Of a stretch of 26,770 nt of DNA, positions 17,288-26,409 are shown in pieces. This stretch comes from Pseudovibrio sp. JCM 19062 (GTDB lineage: Bacteria > Pseudomonadota > Alphaproteobacteria > Rhizobiales > Stappiaceae). The position numbers and the translations under genes were made by a program. Each line of letters begins with the position of its first letter. Position 1 is the stretch's first letter. The stretch lies in the NCBI GenBank assembly GCA_001310715.1, contig BAXV01000051.1:1-26770 (forward strand), read 5' to 3'. Below the pieces are notes generated by a model that did no database searches, was not told where the DNA came from, and saw only the letters and a program-made list of their open reading frames with translations.

Positions 17288-18220
17288 ATGGAGACGGTTG
17301 TTTTTGCTCTTCTCAACGGGCTGATCTATGGCTTGTTGCTGTTTATGCTGTCCAGCGGATTAACGTTGATTTTCAGTATGATGGGCGTTCTTAATTTCGC
17401 TCATGCCAGCTTTTACATGCTGGGTGCGTACTTTGCTTTTACCCTTGGACAGCACACCGGATTCTGGTTTGCGTTGTTTCTTGCGCCGATTTGCGTTGGA
17501 GCCGCTGGAGCCTGCGTTGAAAGGTGGGGCCTTCGCAAAGTACATGCGCGCGGGCATGTGGCCGAGCTGCTTTTCACGTTCGGGCTGGCTTATGTCATTG
17601 AGGAGCTGGTGAAGATCATCTGGGGCAAGTTTGCGGTTGCCTACGAGATTCCTCCGGAACTAAATTTTTCACTCTTCGAACTTTTCGGCTCGCAATATCC
17701 GGCCTACCGGATTTTCATGCTGGTCGTTTCCATCGCGATGCTGGCGGGGCTTTGGTACCTGCTGAAGCGAACGCGGATCGGGCTCATCATTCAGGCCTCT
17801 TTGACACATCCGAATATGGTGTCTCATCTTGGGCATAACGTGCCGCGGATCTTTATGCTGGTGTTTGCAGCCGGGTGTGCGTTGGCAGGACTGGCCGGAG
17901 TGATCGGTGGCAACTATCTGGTGACCGAGCCGTCCATGGCGTTTTCCATCGGGCCGATTGTGTTCGTGGTTGTTGTCGTTGGTGGTATGGGCAGTCTAGA
18001 AGGGGCGTTTATTGCAAGCTTGCTGATTGGTTTCCTACAGACCTTTGCCATTTCCATTGATAGCAGTTTTGCCGAGATCTTTTCGTTTGCCGGGCTGAGC
18101 GCAGATGGTGATCTCGGGCGTATCACGATTGCGTCTCTGGCTCCCATGTTGCCGTTCATTCTTCTGGTCTTAATGTTGATGCTGCGTCCGCGTGGCCTGA
18201 TGGGGGAGCGTGAGTTTTGA
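17288..18220 (+). CDS. ABC transporter permease, LivH family
   Basis: 310 residues, about eight membrane helices. The LivH mark is the N-terminal LNGLIYGLLLFMLSSGLTLI with the following FAHASFYMLGAY. VVVVVGGMGSLEGAFIASLL near the C-terminus is also typical. The ATG at 17288 follows AGGGA; an in-frame TTG 12 bases upstream is less likely. It forms the inner-membrane channel together with the LivM-type subunit, whose TTG start overlaps this stop codon (TTGA). Confidence 0.88.
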   Translation: METVVFALLNGLIYGLLLFMLSSGLTLIFSMMGVLNFAHASFYMLGAYFAFTLGQHTGFWFALFLAPICVGAAGACVERWGLRKVHARGHVAELLFTFGLAYVIEELVKIIWGKFAVAYEIPPELNFSLFELFGSQYPAYRIFMLVVSIAMLAGLWYLLKRTRIGLIIQASLTHPNMVSHLGHNVPRIFMLVFAAGCALAGLAGVIGGNYLVTEPSMAFSIGPIVFVVVVVGGMGSLEGAFIASLLIGFLQTFAISIDSSFAEIFSFAGLSADGDLGRITIASLAPMLPFILLVLMLMLRPRGLMGEREF

Positions 18221-19527
18221 CCGACTACAGTCTTGACCGGGTGCCTGATCTGGCACCAAGTGCACGCTACAAGTTTGCAACGCGGGTTATGCCGCTGTTG
18301 CTGCTTGCCTTGATCCTTCTGAGCATCCCTTTATTTGAGCCGTCAAGAACGTGGCTTTCGCTGTTCAATGCCATCGGCATTAACATGGTTTTTGCATTGT
18401 CCTACAATATGTTGCTGGGGCAGACCGGATTGCTTTCCTTTGGCCATGCTGTCTACTTTGGCCTTGGTGGTTATGCGGCCATGCATGGGATGAATGCCAT
18501 TGAGAATGCCAGTTATGATGGCGGTGTTTGGGCGGCTGTTCCTGTGTTTGCCTTGCCGTTGGTGGGCTTTGCGGGTGGGGCGCTCGCTGGGGCCGTGATT
18601 GGTTTTCCATCTTGTCGTCGATCTGATGTGCCGTTTGCCATGATCTCGCTTGGCATTGCTGAACTTGTTGCCGCTGCCGGTTTCATGTTCATCAGCGTGT
18701 TTGGCGGTGAGGAGGGTATCACGGGTGACCGCATGAACGGTATTGAGCTGTTTGGGCTCTCTCTTGGTCCGCTAGGGGATGTTTACTGGTTCATCGCGTT
18801 CTGGACCTTTGTTGGGGTCGCGTTGATGTACGCCTTCACCCGAACGCCACTTGGCAAGATTGCGCAAGCGGTGCGCGATAATCCGGAGCGGGTGCAGTTT
18901 GTGGGCTATAACCCAAATCGGGTGCGGTATCTGGTGTTTATTGCCGCTGGTGGCTTTGCAGGGCTTGCAGGCGGTATGTCTGCGGTGAACTACGAGATCT
19001 TTACGCCAGAAAGCCTGAGCGTGATCCCGTCGGGTCTGGTGCTGTTGATGGCGTTCATTGGCGGTGCGCGTTATTTTGCAGGTCCTATCCTTGGGGCTGT
19101 GGTGCTGACCTATATGCAGTCCAACCTTTCTGACTATTCAGAGGCGTGGCTGCTTTATCTGGGGCTGTTGTTCATTGGCATGATCCTGTTTGCACCGGGC
19201 GGTCTTGCGGGTCTGTTGCTGAGCGGGACAGCTGCCTTGAAGCAATCGTTTTCCAAAAAAGGGCTTTTGCGGGCTTGGTTTTATGTCAGTTCGGTTTTGA
19301 AGATTGGCGCTGGCATCATTGTGCTGGTTGAGCTTGCGGTGCGTTACTCCAACGGGTTTGGCGAGGCCTTTGAGCCATTCGGCTTGCATCTTGCTCCTGA
19401 CCAGATGTTGTCATGGATGATTGGCATTGTACTTGTGAGTGTTGGTGTGGTGTCGCTCAAAGTGCTCTCCAAGCGGGGAGGTATGGCTCATGAATGCACC
19501 TGCTTTACAGCTGACAGACCTTCGTAA
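18217..19527 (+). CDS. ABC transporter permease, LivM family
   Basis: 436 residues as written, about ten or more membrane segments. LivM marks are NMVFALSYNMLLGQTGLLSFGHAVYFG (spanning about residues 55-80) and AVRDNPERVQFVGYNPNRVR before the last core helices. The start is a TTG overlapping the preceding TGA, with GGGGGAG upstream; no better start exists nearby. About 100 residues beyond the usual core carry two extra hydrophobic stretches. The end is doubtful: if one G is missing in GGGG at 19475-19478, the frame would close at 19493, giving 425 residues and a 4-base ATGA overlap with the ATPase gene. The written end overlaps that gene by 38 bases. Confidence 0.85.
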   Translation: MTDYSLDRVPDLAPSARYKFATRVMPLLLLALILLSIPLFEPSRTWLSLFNAIGINMVFALSYNMLLGQTGLLSFGHAVYFGLGGYAAMHGMNAIENASYDGGVWAAVPVFALPLVGFAGGALAGAVIGFPSCRRSDVPFAMISLGIAELVAAAGFMFISVFGGEEGITGDRMNGIELFGLSLGPLGDVYWFIAFWTFVGVALMYAFTRTPLGKIAQAVRDNPERVQFVGYNPNRVRYLVFIAAGGFAGLAGGMSAVNYEIFTPESLSVIPSGLVLLMAFIGGARYFAGPILGAVVLTYMQSNLSDYSEAWLLYLGLLFIGMILFAPGGLAGLLLSGTAALKQSFSKKGLLRAWFYVSSVLKIGAGIIVLVELAVRYSNGFGEAFEPFGLHLAPDQMLSWMIGIVLVSVGVVSLKVLSKRGGMAHECTCFTADRPS

Positions 19528-20259
19528 AAGCTTTGGTCCGGCCAAGATTATTGAAGGGGTTTCGCTAGAAATCTCACAAGGGGAGCGACACGCAATTATC
19601 GGTCCCAACGGGGCTGGCAAATCCACACTGTTCAATCTTATCTCCGGTCTGTTTCCGCCAAGTTCGGGCAGATCAGTTTAGGGGGCAAGCAGATCAATGG
19701 CCTGAAACCTCATCAGATCAACCGGCTCGGGTTGTCGCGCAGTTTTCAGGTCTCCAACATTTTTGCCAATATGTCGGTGCGCGAGAATGTGCGCTGCGGG
19801 GTGTTGTGGTCGCTTGGGTATGGTCACAGTTTCTGGCGCAATATCGGAAACCTGAAGGAGGTTCAGCGTAAGACCGCTGAAGTGCTGGAGAAGGTGGGCC
19901 TGCTGGACAAGGCAGATGTGCCTGCTGTGCTGCTGACGTATGCGGACCAACGCACGCTGGAGATTGCCATTACCATTGCTGGCGGGGCAGACGTGATTTT
20001 GCTGGATGAGCCGACCGCTGGGATGAGCCATTCAGAGACTGCCAGAGCTATCGAGCTGATCGAGATGGCAACGGAAGGTAAAACCCTCTTGATCGTAGAG
20101 CATGATATGGGCGTTGTGTTCGGCCTTTCTGACCGAATTTCCGTGCTTGTTTATGGCGAGATCATCGCAACGGGAACGCCAGAGGAGATTAGAGGCAATG
20201 CGCGTGTGCGTGAGGCTTACCTTGGTGATGAAACAGATTTTGCGGAGGTAACGGCATGA
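19490..20259 (+). CDS. ABC transporter ATP-binding protein, LivG type (frameshifted as sequenced)
   Basis: The ATG at 19490 has GGGGAGG 8 bases upstream. Walker A is GPNGAGKST, Walker B is VILLDEPTAGMS and the H-loop is VEHDMGVVF. The frame breaks near 19666: restoring GGG to GGGG turns the stop into SGQISLGGKQ and gives 256 residues. The signature loop reads LTYADQ where LSGGQ or LSYGEQ is usual, so both the Ser and the Gly of the C-loop are replaced. The partner ATPase has an intact LSGGE but an Arg in Walker A. It energises the importer from the cytoplasmic face. Confidence 0.85.
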
Positions 20260-20975
20260 GTGGCCCAATGGCAGATGAGATGCTGAGAGTCCGCGATCTG
20301 CACGCGTTTTATGGCAAGAGCCATGTGCTGCGCGGTGTGACCATGGATGTGCCCAAGGGAAGCGTGACAGCGCTCTTGGGACGCAATGGTGTTGGGCGTT
20401 CCACCACGGCCAAGGCGATTATGGGGGAGGTGGCTCCCAAAGGAGATATCTGGTTCAAGGGCGAGAATATTTCTGGTTTGCCGAGCCACGCCATTGCCTG
20501 CAAGGGCCTTGGGTACGTGCCGGAGAACCGGGATATCTTTCCGCTCATGAGTGTGCGGGACAATCTTCTTCTTGGCATCAAGGATATGCGCAGGCCGGGC
20601 AAGTGGAGCATTGAAGAAATGCTGGATATGTTCCCTAACCTGAAGTCCCGTGCCGATACTCCGGCTGGTGTACTTTCGGGTGGCGAAAAGCAGATGCTGA
20701 CCATTTGCCGGACGCTCATGGGAGATCCGGATCTGATTATCATTGATGAACCGACCGAGGGTCTTGCACCAAAGATCGTAACGCAGGTTGGGGAGCTGAT
20801 TGCGCAGATCGCAAAGGCGGGTGTTTCTATCTTGCTGGTGGAGCAGAAGCTTTCCATTGCGCTGAAGATTGCCCAACAGGTTTATGTGATGGGACACGGG
20901 GAGATCGTTTATCACGGCACGCCGGAGCAGTTCCGCGAGCGGGAGGATATCCGGCGGGAATGGCTGGAGGTGTGA
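20256..20975 (+). CDS. ABC transporter ATP-binding protein, LivF type
   Basis: 239 residues, starting at an ATG that overlaps the preceding stop (ATGA). The signature is VLSGGEKQM, Walker B is LIIIDEPTEGLAP and the H-loop region is VEQKLSIAL. Walker A reads GRNGVGRST: the usual phosphate-binding Lys is Arg. I recall similar Arg variants in LivF relatives, so this may be natural for the subgroup and not a defect. It is the last gene of the importer; the IclR-type gene begins 75 bases later. Confidence 0.88.
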   Translation: MSGPMADEMLRVRDLHAFYGKSHVLRGVTMDVPKGSVTALLGRNGVGRSTTAKAIMGEVAPKGDIWFKGENISGLPSHAIACKGLGYVPENRDIFPLMSVRDNLLLGIKDMRRPGKWSIEEMLDMFPNLKSRADTPAGVLSGGEKQMLTICRTLMGDPDLIIIDEPTEGLAPKIVTQVGELIAQIAKAGVSILLVEQKLSIALKIAQQVYVMGHGEIVYHGTPEQFREREDIRREWLEV

Positions 20976-21049
20976 GCGGCCTTTTTCTTGGAGAAATGCG
21001 GTGGCAAACACGACTGGTGTTCTTTGATGCCTGTGATGTGTGCTAGCAA

Positions 21050-21886
21050 GTGACTGCACAGGATTGGAATGGGATTGGAACGTTGAGCGGACATGACGAA
21101 AAAGACCGGCGTTTTGCAACAACGCTGGCGCGCGGATTGCAGGTTTTGCGGGCGTTTCGCGCGTCAGATGACGGGCTTGGTAATCAGGAGATTTCTCAGC
21201 GCACCGGCATTCCCAAGTCCACGGTTTCCCGCCTGACGTTTACACTGCAGCAGCTTGGCTATCTTAGCCATGCACGGCGACATGACCGGTACCGGTTTGG
21301 TCCGGCGGCACTGGCACTGGGCAATATTGCCAGTGCCTCGGTTTCCTTTATTGAAACCGCCAATCCCATAATGCAGCAACTGGCTGATGAGACGGGCACG
21401 TTGGCTTTGCTGGCGGTGCTTGATGAAAACAAGATGCTACTGACTAAGACATGGAGACCGCAAGGCGCGCCTGCCATCTGGCTGGAGGTGGGGCACCGTA
21501 TTCCGATCACTGGTTCTTCCTCCGGTCTTGCCTATCTGGCAAGTGTGTCCGACCGCGAGTTTGCGCGGGTGTGTGAGCGGGTGGGCGATCACGGTCATCC
21601 TATTGAGGTGCTGGAGGCGGCGCGAGCTGACGGATACTCGCAGATGCTGGCTCAGGGCTTTGTGGTTGTTGGTGAAGACCAGCGCTACGCCGAAAACATC
21701 AATGCGGTCTCGGTGGGCTTTCGCTCGCAGGATTTTGGCGAGCCGGTTGCGATCAGCTGCGGGGCAACGCCGGACATGCTTGGTTATGAGCGTATGCATG
21801 AGGAAGTTGGGCCCAAACTGCGCGACCGTGTGAAAGAGCTGGAGCGGGCGCTGGGATTGCCCTCTGTTCTGGTGAACCGCGGCTGA
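21050..21886 (+). CDS. IclR-family transcriptional regulator
   Basis: 278 residues from a GTG. The N-terminal winged helix (about residues 20-80) shows ARGLQVLRAFRASD and the recognition helix region ISQRTGIPKSTVSRLTFTL. The C-terminal effector domain (about 95-265) has SSSGLAYLA and the late AISCGAT segment typical of IclR. Such proteins sense aromatic or acyl catabolites. Its place between the importer and the acyl-CoA genes suggests it controls this unit. The start is uncertain: a TTG at 21082 is also possible, and neither has a strong ribosome binding site. Confidence 0.85.
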   Translation: MTAQDWNGIGTLSGHDEKDRRFATTLARGLQVLRAFRASDDGLGNQEISQRTGIPKSTVSRLTFTLQQLGYLSHARRHDRYRFGPAALALGNIASASVSFIETANPIMQQLADETGTLALLAVLDENKMLLTKTWRPQGAPAIWLEVGHRIPITGSSSGLAYLASVSDREFARVCERVGDHGHPIEVLEAARADGYSQMLAQGFVVVGEDQRYAENINAVSVGFRSQDFGEPVAISCGATPDMLGYERMHEEVGPKLRDRVKELERALGLPSVLVNRG

Positions 21887-21910
21887 CCTTTGTGTAGGGC
21901 CTGCTATAGT

Positions 21911-21943
21911 TTTGCATAGTAGAATTGTAAATTACATATTGAG
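21911..21943 (+). promoter_or_regulatory. Candidate promoter/operator before the acyl-CoA dehydrogenase genes
   Basis: The 161-base gap after the IclR gene turns AT-rich here. TGTAAATTACA (21926-21936) is a perfect palindrome. A weak -35/-10 pair (TTGCAT at 21912, CATATT 17 bases later) overlaps it. This would let the catabolic genes be transcribed and repressed separately from the importer. It is a proposal from sequence shape only. Confidence 0.35.
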
Positions 21944-22047
21944 ATTATGTTGAGGGACGATACTCTGATCTCATGATGGGATGAGGTGGGCCAGTGTGCT
22001 CAGAGTTTTCCCGGCAGTTATGTCCAATGAAGCGGGGAGGGCGGCAT

Positions 22048-23244
22048 ATGGACCTGAATTATTCAGCTGAGGAGCTGGCGTTTCGTGATGAGGTGCGATC
22101 CTTTTTAAGAGAGAACCTTTCGCCAGCACTTTCGGAAAAAGTGAGATTGGGAAAGCGCCTTTCCAAGGCGGATCTTGAAGGCTGGCACGCGACGTTGAAC
22201 GCGCACGGCTGGCTGGCGGTCAACTGGCCGGTGGAGCGTGGCGGCACCGGCTGGAATGCGGTCTACCGGCATATCTTTGAGGAAGAGCTTTGCCTTGCCC
22301 ATGCGCCGCGAACGATCCCGTTCGGGCTTTCCATGCTTGCGCCGGTGCTGTTGAAGTTTGGCAGCAAGGCGCAGCAGGATCACTTTCTACCGCGTATTCT
22401 GGATGGCACGGATTGGTGGTGTCAGGGTTATTCTGAGCCGCAGGCTGGCTCTGACCTTGCCTCTTTGAAAACCCGTGCTGTGCGTGACGGGGATCATTAT
22501 GTTGTCAACGGTCAGAAGACCTGGACGACACTTGGACAGTATGCTGACTGGATCTTCTGCCTTGTGCGCACGGACCCTGCTGCCAAGCGCAGGAAGGTAT
22601 TTCGTTTCTGCTGATCGATATGAAAACACCGGGTGTCACTGTTCGGCCCATTACGCTGATTGATGGCGGGCAGGAAGTGAATGAGGTGTTTTTTTGAGGA
22701 TGTGCGGGTGCCTGTCTCTAATCTGGTTGGTGAGGAGAACAAGGGGTGGACCTACGCCAAGTATCTGTTGACCCATGAACGCACCAATATTGCTGGTGTT
22801 GGCTTTTCAACGGCAGCTCTTGCTCATTTGAAAGAGATTTGTGCCAAGCAGATGTCTGGTGGCAAGCCGCTGCTGGAGAACCCATTTTTTGCGGGACGGG
22901 TTGCGCAGATCGAGATTGATTTGATGGCGATGGCGACAACGAACCTGCGCATGATCGCCAAAGCGGCGGCGGGGCAGGCACCGGGGGCGGAAAGCTCTAT
23001 GCTGAAGATCAAGGGAACGGAAATCCGTCAGGCGATCAATGATCTGACACGGCGCGCGGTTGGTCGCTATGCCATGCCGTTTGTGTCCGAGGCGCTGGAC
23101 AGCGGTGCGAATGCGCAAGGTGTTGGGCCGGAGTATGCGGCGGCTGCGAGCCCTGATTATTTCAACAACCGCAAGCTTTCCATCTTTGGCGGGTCCAACG
23201 AGATCCAGCGCAACATCATCAGCAAAGCTATTCTCGGCCTTTAG
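22048..23244 (+). CDS. Acyl-CoA dehydrogenase, first subunit of a pair (frameshifted as sequenced)
   Basis: Restored length is 398 residues. The ATG at 22048 is chosen because GGGGAGG lies 7 bases upstream. The N-terminal helical domain begins MDLNYSAEELAFRDEVRSF. The FAD/substrate domain has CQGYSEPQAGSDLASL, and the C-terminal domain ends LSIFGGSNEIQRNI. Two breaks occur: a missing C at 22590, and an extra T in the T7 run at 22689-22695. Where short- and medium-chain enzymes carry a catalytic Glu (YEGT-like), this protein has Gly (FGGSNE). That pattern is seen in heteromeric acyl-CoA dehydrogenases for bulky acyl-CoAs. It lies 9 bases upstream of a second, different acyl-CoA dehydrogenase. 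Confidence 0.85.
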
Positions 23245-23253
23245 GAGCGTTCC

Positions 23254-24389
23254 ATGGATTTCAATCATAGTGACGAACGGCGGATGCTTCAGGAGACTTT
23301 GCATCGCTATCTTTCAGATAACTACGATGTCAGGCAGCGGGCAGCTTCTGTTGGCCATGCGCAAGGCTACTCGGAAAAAGTCTGGCGTGACTTTGCCGAG
23401 CTTGGGGTGATCGGGGCGCTGTTTGGCGAAGAGCATGGTGGCTTTGGTGGCGGTGGCTTTGATATTGCCGTGGTGTTTGAGGAGCTGGGCCGTTTTGCCA
23501 GCACCGAGCCGCTGATGGCTTCCGGCGTTATGGCAGGGCGGTTGTTGAGTACGCTTGGGTCTGACGAGCAGAAAGCGCTGATCGGCGAGGTGATTGCGGG
23601 ACAGTTGAAGGTGGTGCCTGCGCTGGAAGAACCGCATTCGCGTTATGATCTGGATGCGGTGGAGACAACTGCGGAGCAGGTTGAAGGCGGTTATAGGCTC
23701 AATGGCACTAAGTCGGTGGTGATGGGTGGTCCAAGTGCGGATAAGCTGATTGTGAGTGCCCGTGGTCCTGACGGGCTCCTGCTGTTTGTGGTGGATGCTG
23801 ACGCCAGCGGCGTGGAGCGGTTCTCCTACCCCAATCTGGATGGTTACCATGCCAGCGATATTGCTCTGGTCAATGTGGAGGTGCCTATTTCTGCGCGACT
23901 TGGTGGTCCAGAGGCGGTTCTTCCAGCACTGGAAGCTGCGCGGGCGGCTGGCGTGACTGCGCTGTGTGCCGAGGCCGTTGGGCGATGGAAGCTGCGAAGG
24001 ATCTGACCGCTGAATACCTGCGGGTGCGGACGCAGTTTGGCCGTGCGCTGGGCAAGTTTCAGGCGCTGCAGCACCGTATGTCGACGATCCTGATTGAGAT
24101 CGAACAGGCACGTTCTGCGCTGATCAATGTGGCTGGTCATCTGTCTGCTGATCCCCTCGTGCGGGACAAGCATGTGAGTGCAGCCAAGAACCTGATTGGC
24201 CGTGTGGCCCAACTGGTTTGCGAAGAAAGCATCCAGCTGCATGGCGGTATTGGTATGACGGAGGAATACGCTCTGGGGCATTACGCCAAGCGGCTCATGA
24301 TGATCGATCATCAGCTTGGCGATGTGGACTACCATCTGGAGCGGTTTGTTGGCGTGATGCAAACAGAAGTAGCACAGGAGCGCGCGTGA
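23254..24389 (+). CDS. Acyl-CoA dehydrogenase, second subunit of a pair (frameshifted as sequenced)
   Basis: Restored length is 378 residues. It starts MDFNHSDERRMLQETLHRYL and contains FGEEHGGFGGGGFD, a middle domain with YRLNGTKSVVMGG and the C-terminal QLHGGIGMTEEYALGHYAKR. One G is missing in GGG at 23980-23982; restoring it joins AEAVG to AMEAAKDLTAEYL. It is shorter than the first subunit and has a poorer middle domain (no SEPxAGSD motif). This suits a partner in an alpha2beta2 enzyme of the PimC/PimD or FadE26/FadE27 kind; that grouping is inference. It overlaps the next gene by ATGA. Confidence 0.83.
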
Positions 24390-25167
24390 TGAAGCATGCA
24401 TCTCTTGTGAGTGTTGTGCGTTCAGGCGACCGGCTGATCGTCACCAACTGCAACTCCTCGCGCCGCAATGCGCTTTCACCCGAGTATTACGAGCGCTTTC
24501 GCAAGCTTTGGATCAGCCAATCAGGAGCCGGAGATCCGCTCAGTGATCCTGCGAGGGGAAGGCGGGTACTTTTGTGCGGGCGGGGACCTGAATACGCTGG
24601 TCAAGCGGCGAGAAATGACGGTTCCGGAACGCAGGGATAATATCGAAAAGCTCCATAATCTGGTGAGGCAGATGCGGGGCTGTTTGAAGCCGGTGATTGC
24701 GGCGGTTGAGGGGGGTGCTGCCGGGGCCGGAGTTTCTTTGGCCTTGGCTTGTGACTTCCTGGTGGCGGAGCAGCAAGCGCAGTTTACGCTGGCCTATGTG
24801 AAGGTGGGCTGGTGCCTGATGGCGGAGCAACGGCATCGCTCTCACGCCTGTTACCCCGGCAGCTGCTCTCAGAAATGTGCTTCCTGGGACAGCCTGTTTC
24901 TGCGGAGCGGTTACATCAGCTGGGTGTAGTCAATGTGCTTAGCGACAAGTCAACTCTGGCTGATGTCCACTTGCTGGCAGATCGCATTGCGCAAGGTCCG
25001 GCAGGGGCTCAGGGCACCATCAAGCAGTTGGTAAACGCCGCTGATCGCAACAGTTTCGAGGCTCAGATGGATCTTGAACGCGACACCATGGCGGAAGTGC
25101 TGGGTGGTGACGAGGCGCAGGAAGGATCAATGCGTTCTTGGAGCGAAGAGCGCCTGATTATGCTTAG
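24389..25167 (+). CDS. Enoyl-CoA hydratase/isomerase family protein (frameshifted as sequenced)
   Basis: A crotonase-fold enzyme, 260 residues when restored. Four single bases seem missing: G at 24505, G at 24516, C at 24809 and G at 25124. The oxyanion-hole segments RGEGGYFCAGGDLN and GGAAGAGVSLALACDF are intact. The first catalytic Glu of true hydratases is not present (FTLAYVKVG in place of a QPEI-like segment). The loop LVPDGGA carries an Asp, as in PaaG-like isomerases. Isomerisation of a double bond is thus at least as likely as hydration. The restored end is EGINAFLERRAPDYA followed by TAG. It is the last gene of the acyl-CoA block. Confidence 0.8.
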
Positions 25168-25251
25168 GCCTATTTGTTCGATAATTGCTCGATATCACTA
25201 TTCGTGAACAGGCTCTTAGGCCAGATCGTTGTTCGTAATCGCACTCGTTCT

Positions 25252-26073
25252 TCAGCTCGGTGGTAGCGTGCATGGAGGGTCTCTATCGAGAAAATCTGCT
25301 TCCTTGATAAATTTTTGTTTTCGAATTGACCAGTATGCATAGTGGTGGAAGCTCCCCTCATCCCGAACAAACAGAATTAGGTTTCGAACACTTCTTCGGT
25401 TCGTGATACCCTTCGTCAATGATAGAAATCCAAGTTGTTTGACGGACGTCACTTGTTGATTATTGATAGGTGTCTCGAGACACCAAGGACGACCATTTGC
25501 AAGCAATTCGGCTTGTTTCATTATACGGATAGGTTGCAATGATCCAACAAATGCAACAGCAGCCAAGACTATGCAAAATGCAGTTCCAAGAGCTTTTCGT
25601 TTGAAACGCCAAAGGACTATCAATGCTCCAGCAATAGCTACAATCCCCAATGCCCGATCAAGTAGGACACCTCCAAAACTTCCAGCAAATACGCTTGCAA
25701 GATAGCCAGCCGACAGGAGCCCCGCTACACCTCCTATACATCCAAGGATGGCCTCATCCATCCAATACCGCCAATGGGCTTTGGGGCCGGCAAAGGTTTC
25801 ATAGCTCAACTGCTTACAAACCCGAGCAGCAGCCAGTCGTAAAGCTATTAACACCCAAAGAAATAAGACGAATACAAAGAGCAGAGCTTCGCCAAAAGTG
25901 CTACCTACGCCTCGACCTGACCAATGTATTGGCCCCTGTAGAAACTGTCCGCCTATGAACGTTACTGCACACAGTACTTGCACCCGCCACACGAGATAAA
26001 GCGGCAAGAAAGGGCTGATGATTGCTAGCACTAGGAAGAGGGGTAAACTGAGAGAAGCGAAACTTTGGATCAT
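25252..26073 (-). CDS. Integral membrane protein of unknown function
   Basis: 273 residues from the ATG at 26073; a TTG at 26100 would add nine residues, and neither has a clear ribosome binding site. I do not recognise the family. Hydrophobic segments lie at about residues 8-30, 63-82, 108-131, 141-157 and 162-179. A soluble tail of about 95 residues follows. It holds several aromatic and charged residues and the segments NGRPWCLETP and FHHYAYWSIRKQKF. The frame is intact. It stands alone and convergent with the enoyl-CoA gene, with lower GC than its neighbours, which hints at a different history. Confidence 0.6.
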   Translation of the reverse strand: MIQSFASLSLPLFLVLAIISPFLPLYLVWRVQVLCAVTFIGGQFLQGPIHWSGRGVGSTFGEALLFVFVLFLWVLIALRLAAARVCKQLSYETFAGPKAHWRYWMDEAILGCIGGVAGLLSAGYLASVFAGSFGGVLLDRALGIVAIAGALIVLWRFKRKALGTAFCIVLAAVAFVGSLQPIRIMKQAELLANGRPWCLETPINNQQVTSVKQLGFLSLTKGITNRRSVRNLILFVRDEGSFHHYAYWSIRKQKFIKEADFLDRDPPCTLPPS

Positions 26074-26409
26074 CCCGTGACAATGCAAAGAACTAGACAA
26101 AAAACAAGCGCAAAATTAGAACATGCAGCTGTATTTGAATATCCCTATTCTTTTTAACAAGCACACGCCTTGGGAACAATTGGCAGGAAGTAATGAAGGG
26201 TGCCCTGAGGCCCGTTTCCTTCTCCAGTTTTTAATATGGCCTTGCCTAAGAGTGAGTTGCTCCCTTTTGGGGAGCACTCGGCTCAAGTATTTCCCGCAGT
26301 CTCTGAACGTCATGAAGCTGTGACACTAATCTAAACCTCAGTGCCTTGGGCTGAAGTGTTGTCTGATAGAACAATTTCACAGTTTGATACTTAAGCTCAC
26401 TGGAAGGCG
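26074..26409. other. Gene-free gap
   Basis: There is no supported coding sequence. One bulged hairpin (GAGTTGCTCCC at 26254-26264 with GGGAGCACTC at 26270-26279) is visible, without a T-run. The promoter of the minus-strand membrane protein should lie at the left end of this gap. Confidence 0.4.

Noticed and set aside
26254..26279. Hairpin as a terminator
   Set aside because: The stem is bulged and no T-run follows on either strand.
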